Assembly: GCA_033439765.1 (NCBI GenBank)
Contig: JAULSN010000008.1
Coordinates: forward strand, 2,170,001-2,234,000
DNA length: 64,000 bases
DNA from: Lasiosphaeria ovina
Lineage: Eukaryota > Ascomycota > Sordariomycetes > Sordariales > Lasiosphaeriaceae
Direction: 5' to 3'
In this document: piece after piece, positions 1 through 9,176 of the stretch
Layout: every line of letters begins with the position of its first letter
Position numbering within the stretch: position 1 is the stretch's first letter
Notes under the pieces: generated by a model
What the model saw: the letters and a program-made list of their open reading frames with translations, nothing else
The model's database searches: none
Told to the model about the DNA's origin: nothing
Position numbers and translations under genes: made by a program

Positions 1-403
1 TTGAAGTCAAGTGCAGCCTCCCGTCTCACTTCCGACCACCCCGCATACGTCAGTCAGTCAGTGTACTTGGTGCATTGTATTCAGGTGGTTGGCCGCTTGG
101 TTGGAGTTCAGCTGCATCTCGTGCGACCGACAACCTCGCAGAAGCTTTTTACACTGGTCTCGTCTCCAGCTTGAGCGGCGGCACCCTAACCCCACGACCG
201 ATCAACGTCCTGGCACAGGGATTCTCTATTGCGCCAACGCCTCCCCTAGTGGTCTTCCCAGCCCAGCTCTGGCTCATGAGCCGAAGAGATATTATTTGCC
301 CTTCCCCGAATCGGCCCCTCGTGCCCCAGATCGTCGGGTAGGGCGGACCATATTCGGATTCCAATAACGCGGCGCATCAACAGCATGCAGGCGGCTCACC
401 GAG
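1..403 (+). other. promoter and 5' leader of the first large gene
   Basis: No convincing coding sequence. Short open frames here have no recognisable domains and overlap each other in several frames. The stretch ends at a GTGAGT donor at 404, so the last part is probably a non-coding first exon of the gene starting at 647. An ATG at 385 would, after splicing, give a short out-of-frame upstream ORF running into the main start; this is inference only. Confidence 0.4.
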
Positions 404-642
404 GTGAGTTGGTGCGGTTTCCCTGTGATTGTGTTTGTTGACATTTCCTCCGAACATCTTCCCCCAAGTTCCCGATGCCTGCAACGTCTGATTGGTGTTT
501 GTCTGGCCTGCCTGGAAAACATCCTTGCCGTCCCATGTCTTTTGTTTCGGCAGACGGCTTCAACCCCACGTTACTCACATGCGTCGCTGGGCTACGGAAC
601 GCAGAATGCGGGCTTGCTAACATTCCTTGACCTCCTTGGCAG
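404..642 (+). other. probable 5' UTR intron
   Basis: A GTGAGT donor at 404, a GCTAAC branch site near 617 and a CAG acceptor at 640-642 define a 239-nt intron ending four bases before the ATG at 647. It has no stop in the downstream gene's frame, so the coding frame appears to extend upstream to 404, but that extension begins with GTG and is most simply intronic. Confidence 0.6.
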
Positions 643-646
643 AACC

Positions 647-3600
647 ATGTCACCGCAAAAACCACGCGAATCCTCTTCACCAGACCCGGTAACGCCACGG
701 CGTAGTTCGGCTGTCAAGAATGGCGCTGCCGCGACAACACCCGCCAACAGGCGGGCTTCAGGGCATGCCGGCGGTGTCACCCCGAAGAGCGCACCTCTCG
801 GCACCGCCGGCCAGAGCTCGCAACGGAAAAAGTCAATGGAACCAAATTTACTGGCCGAATTCCTGCTAGGCCGCCCCTCGCCGGCGCGCGTGGCTGGCCA
901 GCGGTCACCTTCAAAGCAGCGTCGAAAAAGCGTGGCTCTGGACGCAGCCGGTGTGCGGGAGGAGTTGCGCCAAGAAATGCGAGCTGCAGCAGTACGGAGG
1001 CTCCAGCAACCCGGCGCGGTGACCGACCGGGTAAAGGCATGGCAGAAGGTGAGCATTTCCGCCATGAAGCCGCAGGGTGGTGGTGTGCCACACGCGGAGG
1101 ATGTCGCAAGCGAGCCGACTGAAGTCGGCGCCCAGCTCGATGACGCCACTGTTACTGAGGAAGACCGGGTGAGAATCAAACTACGGTTCAAGTCCAAGAA
1201 GAATAAGGCCAAGGTTGAGAACGGCAACCCACGCGGGAACATGGAGGAGGCGCGGCAAGATAAGTCTGATGGAGACCTGCCGGATGTGATAGCCAAGGAC
1301 CCACGAGTTAAGGAGCGCCCGAAGAAGAGAATCGTAAGTGACGACAATTGGATGAAGCGCGGGAAGAAGCAAGGCCCTCACAAGACAGGTATTGCGAAAC
1401 CGAAAGCGGAAGGGAGTCCAACGCCGATACCAAAAGATTTCCTCCAGCGTACAGCGCAGAATCCACCAGTCCAGAGCAAGATCAAGGACTGGGCGAGCAG
1501 AATAGAAACCCCAGACGCCCCTCGCGTGAGGCAGTACCATCATGCCGATTCAGGCGCAACGGTAACTGTCGAGGAAGATCCCCCTACCGAAGTTTCTTCC
1601 GACCGAGACGTCCGGGCCCGACCAACACCACCCGCAGATGACGGCATTCGAGTAAAGCCACTGAAGTCAAGCAAAAATGACGGCAATGGCACTCGAGCTA
1701 AACTTGCGAAAACAAGTTTTCCGGACGACGGGATTCGTGTGAGACCAGTGGCCCCTAAGAAGCCGAAAATGGAGACCGATGATGGAATCCGAGTATATCC
1801 GATCCGAAATAAAGAGCCCCTTGATGGAATCCGAGTCCGGCCTGTTGACAATGCTTCTCAAGAAGACTTCAGAATCCGTCCGAGCCGCCGAGCCTCGATG
1901 GACGAGATAACCGTCCAACCAGCCTCATCCAGGCGGACATCCGTCGAGAGGAGTGCGAGAGTTACAAGCACCAGACTCGACTCTTCAGATGGTTTCATTG
2001 AGGTCACTGAGGAGCCAGAAACTGAGGTTGGCACCCCGACAAGAAAAACAGACCCTTCTCGTCATAGATCAAGACAGAGCCGGAGCCCCGGAGCAGCTGC
2101 CCGGGCAGAACACACCTCTGACGACCGGTATTCGGGATCTGGAGTGGAGAATCTTACCCCCCGGCACGAGATATCAGACGAAGACTCTGAAAGAATACCG
2201 CCCACGGTTCTAGGGAACAAGTCCCTCGCCGATATTCCAGTTGGGTACTCGGCCTTTAGCGAATTGGATTTATCTCTGGGAGCTGATGCGAAGAACGGCG
2301 CAAAGAGGCCGAAGGCGCAAAGAAATCAGAGCTTCAAGGCGGTGCCAAAAGTGTTCAAGAAAGTCGTGAGCGGAGCTAAAGACATCATCCACGACAAGGT
2401 TGACCCGCCCCGACCGGCCATAAACCAGCCGGCAAGCATCGAATCTTGGTTGAACGGCACCGTCGATCCTTTTGTTGACGCGTCGTCTAAACCGCAACCG
2501 GCTGAAAACGAGCAAGGCGAGACTCATCAGAGACGGTCCTCATCGGTCCAGCGGCAGAAAGAAACGAGCCAACCTCCAACTTCCAGAGTGCTCGAACCTC
2601 AAGAAAATGTCGACCCTCAGCAAGAAGACACTGATGCAACACCGAAAAAAGGGAAGTCGCCAGCTACTCCCGCTTCGGGACTCAAGAGAAGACGGGCAAC
2701 CAAGAGTGCTTCATCTCCTTTCAGGCCTAGCGGCAAGAAACCCTTTCGAGAGGCGCTGAAAGAAGCATTTAGAGGCGAATCCGGTGGTTACAAATTACCG
2801 CCTACGATTTACCCAAGCTGCGAGGCTGAGTATTCTGTGGAATCAGAGCCCGAAGAGGAAGATTGGGAGCGTCCAGACGCTCGTCGTCGCTCACCGGACC
2901 AGTCTCAGAGAACGCGGTCTCCTGATCCTTCCTCCACGATTGACTCGAGCCAATCCTCAGCATCTGTTGGCTTGGATCCCATTCGTAAGAAGCGGCCGCC
3001 TACCACCGGGGTTCATGAACTATCCACAATTGTGTCAGAGGAGTCGAGCAGCTGGACAGGTTCCGACACGGCGTCAAATATATCCCACACCACAGTTACT
3101 CAGGCAACAGCTTTTACGAAGTCCACCGACCTATCCCGAAACAGGAGTCAGAAATCGAGCCTCAAACGTCGCCTTACCAAGCATTCAGACCTCGTTTCCG
3201 TGCTCTCCTTGCCAGATGATGGACAGCTTGCTCCTCCCAGACGGTCAAAGAGCATCAAATCAGCCAGAAGTCTCCACCGAAAGCCGAGCAAGTTGGATAA
3301 TGGCAAGATCGACGAATTGCTCGACGAGTTTGCTGACGATGAGCATTTTTATGAGAGGGAGTTGAAGGCTCTTGTTGACGGTGTGGTCCCAGTGCTACTG
3401 ACACATGTTGTCCACGGCGTTGGCCGCGGCGTTGCTCGGATTTTTAACCAAGCCGAAACTGATAGCACCATGGCTGATCTCATGGCCAAGTCAGTGGTCA
3501 ATATGGGTGTTGCTCTTGAAAAGTTGAGAAACTTCCATCGGCGTGTCCCGCTCTCAAATATCCATCATCTTCTTACCTGGCTTGAAGCGGTATCTTCCGT

Positions 3601-6454
3601 TTATGATAACTATCTGGACGTCTGGCGGCTTGGTTTCCAGGACTTGGTTGTTAATCTTGCGCCTGCGTCTGGGAAGCCGGAGGACGAAGATTCTCTTCTA
3701 AACGCACTTCCACGCAATGAGGAAGGTGACGTGCTAGGAGAAAACGGCGAACGAGTTGATGTCGCATACCTACTCAAGCGGCCTCTGATTCGGGTGAAGT
3801 GGATGACAAAGTTTCTCAAGGTAAACATACTCTCCCCAACCAGTGCCACAATCATGGCTCTCAATTCGATGCTGATTTGGATTTCGCAGGCTACCTCAAC
3901 CGTCATAGCAACCCAGGAGGTCGACGACCTTCTCTCGCTATATGAGGGCCTCCAGGAGAAGGCCCGTAAAAGGCATGGCGAAGAGATTGCCCGCATGACG
4001 GATGAAGACGCCAGCAATACGGACACCACCCGCTCTCGTGATCTTCGAAGTCTTGCTCCAATCGATAATGTTGTCATTGACCAGACCCGTCAAGTCGCAG
4101 CTAAAGACTCGTTTGCACTCGATCTTGACCACTCGAGCGGCCAACGACTGGAATGCCAGGTAGAGCTTATTCAAAGAGACAACTTGGATGTTCCCGCCGA
4201 CAAGGGCGACGTTCTCATCAGAGAGATTGGAAACGGTACCCAATCGTGGCTACTATTCCCTCCTGTCCCCAAGCAATTCATATCTGCCCGAAGAGGCGAC
4301 AATGTTCAGTCCTTGGTGGTAATGGTTCGAGGCATGCATAATGGGAATGAATGGTTTGAACTCGTCAATCTCTCTACGAATAACGACGAGCAGATTACGG
4401 ACTGGCTCGATATTTTGGGTACTAGCCCACTGCCGCCGGCATCACATTGGAAATCGGCCCTGTCTCCATTAGACATGACACCGACCAAAGCTGGTCTGAT
4501 CGACATTCCCGTTGGTGAGCGGAGGCTCTCCAAACGGCTCTCAAGCTCTCCAAGCCCTGAAAAGCCCAAGACTCCAGCTCGCTATCATGCACGGCAGAGG
4601 TCCAGCGTGTCTTCTATAGAAATACCTCCGCCGCTAGCTTCACCTCTGCCGTCAGAAAGGACACCAACCCGCGATAGTCACTCCCAACAAACTCGCCTGA
4701 CTCTAGAGCCATCAGGTGACGATCCAACCTCATCTTGGGAAAGCGCAGGCCACAGTCTCCCGAAGTCCCCGAAGAGGGCGTCTCCAAACTCAACTCCATA
4801 TCGTGAAGATGGCGCACCCCCTCCACCGATACATCGTAATCTCACACCCAACGGTCCGAGCCACCTTGCTCCTCCAGTGGAGAACAAAACTGTCTCTCGA
4901 GTGAAGCGACGAACTTCATCTCCACTCAAACACGAATACCATCCATCTGACGTGTCTTCGGACAGCTCAAACCCGCCAAGCGATGATTCCGAGTCATCTC
5001 AATCTTCTAGCGATGAGCTAGACGAAGACGATGTGCCCGATACCATTCCTGGTTATAGTATTAAGGTGCCTATCCCGGTCGTGGCTGAATCGGTAATTTC
5101 GGACAGTAGTATAACTCCGTCCAATTCGGCTTCTCAGATGGGCATGCCTGGTCAAGACGGGAAACAATCAGGACGGCCTTTACAAAAGTTTGTCGCCTCG
5201 GTCTCATATTGGTCCAGCAAGAAAGGAATCTGGAAGGATATTAGCTCCGAGCCTTGTTCTGTTATAGTCCACCCGGGAAGCTTGGAGATGCATGGCCTCA
5301 ACGAACCGCTCTCGAATCAGCAACCATACCCACTCCAGTCTTCAGGGACATCAGAGGTCGATAACAGAAACAAGGATGCGGGCGGTGTCGTACCCCTCGT
5401 TTGCTTAGTTCTTACTCCGGTGGTTATGATCCGCAGGAGTACGGCGCTTGATCTCGAGGTCCGCAGTCCGGCATCCCAGGCATCGCGCCTAAAAATCGAT
5501 AGCGGAATGTTCCGCCTCCGGGCAGCATCTCAGGCTGAGGCCCAAATTCTCTACGAAGCAGTGCACCAGAGTCGTATGAATAACGCCAGATACATTCAGC
5601 TCAGCGAGGAGGCACGCGTCCGCTCCTTTGGGCAACAGGAGAATATGGTCACCGAGGGCAGTGCAGATGACGACAGTTCTAGCCGCCGGCGGAGTTGGTT
5701 TGGACGTAAGAACAGCTACCGTGCCTCTACTCGTGCTCCGAGTCTGTCCCAAGGCAGCGCCTCGACCGGCATCTCGGCCACCAGCTTTCTTAGGCGTCTA
5801 ACGGGCGGAGGTAACACATCTTTCAACATCGATGAGTCGACAGTCGACAAGCATTCGCGCCCAGGCTCCATTGCGGGGGGAATCGGTCCCGGCAGTTTGT
5901 ACACATCGAGTGGCTCGTCAAGCGGTGGAGGTGGTTCGTCGACTCCACCGCGAAGCCTTTCTATCTCTCTATCTGGCTCGGGAAGCCAGAGCCGCTGGAT
6001 CAATGGACTAGCGAAGCCCTTCTCTCCGGATGAGCGGCCCCTCGACATCCGATGTCACTTAAATGTCCAGAACAACCGCTGGGCCGATAAGGGGGATTGT
6101 GTCCTGAACATCAGCCGCCCACCGCCGGGTGTCCGTCAAGAACTGGCGCTGTATCACGGTATGGAGAAACGCATAATAGTTACCCACGCGACCAAGAAGA
6201 GCGGCGAGAAGCCGCTTATCTTGCTCGATGCGGTGCTGGGCTCGAAGTGTTTCAGCATGTTGGGTACGAAAGGGATTATGTGCAGCGTGTGGGAGAATCT
6301 GCGCGACGAAGAAGGCAATGTCGGTGTAGCACCTGCCCAAGGGGCACTAGCTGGCAAAGTCACAAAATGGTGCTTCCAGTGCAAGAGCGTCCAACAGGCT
6401 GACTGGATCATGAAGATGGTCACTTCCGAGATCCCGGGGTTGATAATGAACTAG
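647..6454 (+). CDS. giant disordered protein with PH-like modules
   Basis: I cannot name this gene. The likely start is the ATG at 647 (good context, just after a leader intron). Exons 647-3820 and 3890-6454 give about 1912 aa. The intron 3821-3889 (GTAAAC donor, CTGAT branch, CAG acceptor) is 69 nt with no stop, so the unspliced frame stays open. Residues 1-880 are low-complexity and Ser/Pro/Arg-rich, with about six DDGIRVxP-type motifs near residues 330-420. A helical block lies at about 884-1005 (contains ERELKALVDGVVPVLLTHVV). Three beta-rich, PH-like segments follow at about 1140-1240, 1485-1630 and 1775-1908; each ends in a helix with a Trp or aromatic residue, such as QQADWIMKMV. By inference it is a cortical or cytoskeletal scaffold with a helical core and lipid- or protein-binding modules. 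The domain calls are by eye and need a profile search. Confidence 0.8.
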   Translation: MSPQKPRESSSPDPVTPRRSSAVKNGAAATTPANRRASGHAGGVTPKSAPLGTAGQSSQRKKSMEPNLLAEFLLGRPSPARVAGQRSPSKQRRKSVALDAAGVREELRQEMRAAAVRRLQQPGAVTDRVKAWQKVSISAMKPQGGGVPHAEDVASEPTEVGAQLDDATVTEEDRVRIKLRFKSKKNKAKVENGNPRGNMEEARQDKSDGDLPDVIAKDPRVKERPKKRIVSDDNWMKRGKKQGPHKTGIAKPKAEGSPTPIPKDFLQRTAQNPPVQSKIKDWASRIETPDAPRVRQYHHADSGATVTVEEDPPTEVSSDRDVRARPTPPADDGIRVKPLKSSKNDGNGTRAKLAKTSFPDDGIRVRPVAPKKPKMETDDGIRVYPIRNKEPLDGIRVRPVDNASQEDFRIRPSRRASMDEITVQPASSRRTSVERSARVTSTRLDSSDGFIEVTEEPETEVGTPTRKTDPSRHRSRQSRSPGAAARAEHTSDDRYSGSGVENLTPRHEISDEDSERIPPTVLGNKSLADIPVGYSAFSELDLSLGADAKNGAKRPKAQRNQSFKAVPKVFKKVVSGAKDIIHDKVDPPRPAINQPASIESWLNGTVDPFVDASSKPQPAENEQGETHQRRSSSVQRQKETSQPPTSRVLEPQENVDPQQEDTDATPKKGKSPATPASGLKRRRATKSASSPFRPSGKKPFREALKEAFRGESGGYKLPPTIYPSCEAEYSVESEPEEEDWERPDARRRSPDQSQRTRSPDPSSTIDSSQSSASVGLDPIRKKRPPTTGVHELSTIVSEESSSWTGSDTASNISHTTVTQATAFTKSTDLSRNRSQKSSLKRRLTKHSDLVSVLSLPDDGQLAPPRRSKSIKSARSLHRKPSKLDNGKIDELLDEFADDEHFYERELKALVDGVVPVLLTHVVHGVGRGVARIFNQAETDSTMADLMAKSVVNMGVALEKLRNFHRRVPLSNIHHLLTWLEAVSSVYDNYLDVWRLGFQDLVVNLAPASGKPEDEDSLLNALPRNEEGDVLGENGERVDVAYLLKRPLIRVKWMTKFLKVNILSPTSATIMALNSMLIWISQATSTVIATQEVDDLLSLYEGLQEKARKRHGEEIARMTDEDASNTDTTRSRDLRSLAPIDNVVIDQTRQVAAKDSFALDLDHSSGQRLECQVELIQRDNLDVPADKGDVLIREIGNGTQSWLLFPPVPKQFISARRGDNVQSLVVMVRGMHNGNEWFELVNLSTNNDEQITDWLDILGTSPLPPASHWKSALSPLDMTPTKAGLIDIPVGERRLSKRLSSSPSPEKPKTPARYHARQRSSVSSIEIPPPLASPLPSERTPTRDSHSQQTRLTLEPSGDDPTSSWESAGHSLPKSPKRASPNSTPYREDGAPPPPIHRNLTPNGPSHLAPPVENKTVSRVKRRTSSPLKHEYHPSDVSSDSSNPPSDDSESSQSSSDELDEDDVPDTIPGYSIKVPIPVVAESVISDSSITPSNSASQMGMPGQDGKQSGRPLQKFVASVSYWSSKKGIWKDISSEPCSVIVHPGSLEMHGLNEPLSNQQPYPLQSSGTSEVDNRNKDAGGVVPLVCLVLTPVVMIRRSTALDLEVRSPASQASRLKIDSGMFRLRAASQAEAQILYEAVHQSRMNNARYIQLSEEARVRSFGQQENMVTEGSADDDSSSRRRSWFGRKNSYRASTRAPSLSQGSASTGISATSFLRRLTGGGNTSFNIDESTVDKHSRPGSIAGGIGPGSLYTSSGSSSGGGGSSTPPRSLSISLSGSGSQSRWINGLAKPFSPDERPLDIRCHLNVQNNRWADKGDCVLNISRPPPGVRQELALYHGMEKRIIVTHATKKSGEKPLILLDAVLGSKCFSMLGTKGIMCSVWENLRDEEGNVGVAPAQGALAGKVTKWCFQCKSVQQADWIMKMVTSEIPGLIMN

Positions 6455-7917
6455 GAGAAGCACTGTCATCAAGGCCAAATGGACGGTGAAAAGCACGGGA
6501 AGGATAAGGGTAGGGCGCGAGTGAAGAGACTTGTGGACACCATGCTGCGACGGATCACTGAGCAGAGTTCGGGCGTGGTGGAGGAAGGCGCCTCAATAAA
6601 TATTGCCGGACTACCAAGTCGTCCTCAAAGCGCCAAGTTTTGACGCATTCAGATTAAGGGAGTTTGGGAGGGGGGCGGATTTCACCTTTTGCTTTCTTCA
6701 TTATACCCAACATTCTGCACTTTAAAGGTTCCTTGGACCTTCATTTATAGCTGGCCTCTTCTTCTTTTTTTTGGTGGGGATTTCTTTTGGGACAGGCACC
6801 ACCTATCTCGTCTCACCTGTTCATTTATAAGAGACGTGGAGAAGATTGAATGGCGCAATAACTATAAATGGGGGGTTCTCTTTTCTTTGTCTTTTCACCT
6901 CGATGGAATGGATGGCATTTAGACAGACCGGCGGTGGCGTCGGGTGGACATTTTAAAAAGGTGTTTGGTTGTGGATTGATTGCGTGGGATGGATGGAAAT
7001 CGGTATTCTTTTTTCTCTTGGTTAGGTACCCACCTAACTTATGTATGAATGCATGTACAAACGTTACATATCTGGTACACCCAGAGGGGCTGCTTAGTAC
7101 GGACGTTTGGCTTTATTAGAATGTACGTGTTTATACCATATCATATAGTGCCAAACCGCTTTCTGATTACTCTACTAGATTATTACTACAAGATCGTAGA
7201 GAGAGTGTGCAAATGGTCTACAATCTCTCTTTGCAATGACTTTCATACGGAATTCCGTTGGTAGACGTGCGGCCTTTTAATAAAATAAGCTACCTGGCAA
7301 GTCAGGAAGGGGTCGCTGAACGTGCCTCCGGCAGCTCGCTGCGCTCGGTATTCCGCGGCTTAAGGAATCCGAGGATTATCCGATCGACCAGTCCCTGGAG
7401 TCCATTTCAGCACGGACGAAAACTGGCCAATCAGCGTTCGAAAAACATTCGGCACCCTCACGGTAAAAGAGAAGAGACAGCCTCTCTACGCCACCTCCGG
7501 CTCGCAAGCTCGCCTACGGTGGCTCCGTTCAGCTGAATTATTTAGAATATTGATGACGAATAATATGCTATGCATATAGCCGAGGCTTGGCGCAGCAGTT
7601 GGCTACCTTAGTGGAGTGCAGAGGCCCAAGCCAGGCGCAGTCGCGTTTCCTGCCGCGCCGCGACTTCAAAGAAACGACCACCGGGCTTTTTTCGCTTACG
7701 ACCTTCACCCTTCCTTCCTTCAGACCCTCGTTTTCTTGATTGCGACAACGACTACGACACCTTAACCTTCGCCGACCACATAGACCTCCCAGACCCCCCA
7801 GATCTTCCAGACCTCCCAGAGCACCCAGGCCGCGACGCGACGCGCTTTTTTTGTTCCTATTATTCTTTACGCCTATTGTCTTGCGCCGGGGCGACGGGTG
7901 GGTCCATTCAATTCACA
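6455..7917. other. 3' UTR, spacer and promoter of the Tho1-like gene
   Basis: Contains the 3' end of the large gene (AATAAA at about 6594-6599), T-rich and AT-rich spacer, a hairpin-rich stretch at about 7290-7535 (listed separately), and a pyrimidine-rich leader before the ATG at 7918. No gene seen. Confidence 0.5.
7290..7535. repeat. hairpin-rich GC segment, possible small mobile-element relic
   Basis: Two imperfect inverted repeats lie close together. At about 7348-7373, CGGTATTCC faces GGAATCCG around a short loop. At about 7490-7525, GCCACCTCCGGC faces GCCTACGGTGGC around a roughly 10-nt loop. Both share a CCTCCGGC...GCTCGC theme and stand out from the AT-rich flanks. No ORF, no clear terminal repeats and no target-site duplication were seen, so the element type is unknown. 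Confidence 0.35.
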
Positions 7918-9176
7918 ATGGCCGACTACAATAGCATGAAGGTGCCGGAGCTTAAGAAGCTATTGAACGAGCGCGGCCTCACACAAGCTGGCAATAAAGC
8001 CGACCTTATTGTTCGCCTCCAGGACAATGATAAGGAGCAATCCAAATCTGAGGAAGCTCCCGCCGGTTAGTTTCTCCTATATATAAGGACTCTTCTTTCT
8101 GGATGCGCTTCACACACTCCGAATCCTCGCACTTCGTATCTCTTCTGTGTTTTGAAGAAGCCATCGATCTTGAATTATTCTCTCTTCGAAACCTCACTTG
8201 ACTTCCACATCACTATAGCTTCCTCTTTCGAAACCCACATCAAAAGATGTCCCTGGCAACGACTATGGCTCTCGCTAATACTGATTTTATTGTCGATGTC
8301 TACCTAGACAAGAAGGATGTTGCCGCTGAAGATGAGATCGACTATGACGACGATGACTATCCCAGCTTCAGCAAGGACAAGAAAGATAATGTGAATACCA
8401 AGAAGGCCGACGATGCGCCCGCTGTGGCTGCCCCTGCCGCTTCCCCGACCGCTGCTCGCACCTCTACCTCGCCAGTGATTGCCAAGAGCACCCCTGCGAC
8501 GTCAACATCAACCTCTACGACCAAGACCACCGCCAAAGCTGTAGACTCAGTCGTCAATGCCCCTGCCCCAGAGTCGAAGAAGACAGCTGAGGCTACCACT
8601 GCTACCCCTGTCACTGCAGCTTCCGAAGCCGCCGCCGAGAAAGACGAAGCCGCGAAACAAACCGAGGCACCATTTTCACAGCACCTGCCGCCCACCAATG
8701 CCAAGACCGAGGCAGAGAAGCGCGCAGCGCGCGCAGCACGCTTCGGCATTACCACCGATGCGGAAACCGACGAGGCCAAAAAGGCAGCACGGGCCAATCG
8801 CTTTGGCGTGGCTAATGACCAAATCTCAGCAATTGACAGTGCCCTCCCGGACCGTCCCCGCAAGCGTGGTCGCGACCGTGCTGATGAGGACAAGCAAGAG
8901 GTGGAGGAGAAGCGGGTGAATAAACGACGATCCGGCGGCGCGCCAGTTGCAGCTCCTCCTACCAACCAGAGCGGCGGCGGCCGGGGTGGACGAAACAAGA
9001 ACCGACGTGGCGACCGGAACGGCGCTGGCGGAAACGCCCCCAAGGAGGGCAGCAATGGCCGCGGCGCAGGTGCAGGCGGACAGAAGAAAGGCCAGGGAAA
9101 ACCGACGGCCGCCATCGACCCGACCGAGAAAGCCAAGATGGAAGCGCGGGCTCAACGGTTCGCAGCCTCCAAGTAG
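7918..9176 (+). CDS. tho1: SAP-domain mRNP protein, Tho1/SARNP-like
   Basis: Probable nuclear mRNA-biogenesis and export factor that binds nucleic acid and works with the THO/TREX pathway and the Sub2 helicase (family knowledge). Exons 7918-8065 and 8308-9176 give 338 aa. The intron (GTTAGT donor, branch in GCTAATACTGAT, CTAG acceptor) joins codon GAC and gives APADKKDVAAEDE. Residues 1-37 form a SAP motif (MKVPELKKLLNERGL). An acidic stretch follows (DEIDYDDDDYP), then Ala/Thr/Pro-rich linker, two RAARFGI/ARANRFGV-type repeats near 215-240 that resemble the SARNP RFG motifs, and a basic Gly/Arg-rich tail. An ATG at 8247 inside the intron is in frame with exon 2. Another SAP-RGG protein is possible, but the SAP plus RFG layout fits this family best. 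Confidence 0.85.

Noticed and set aside
404..646. in-frame extension upstream of the first giant gene
   Set aside because: Begins with GTG and matches a leader intron with donor, GCTAAC branch and CAG acceptor.
8357..9136. 259-codon antisense frame over the Tho1-like gene
   Set aside because: Ala/Arg-rich mirror of an Ala/Lys/Glu-rich coding region with GC-rich third positions.
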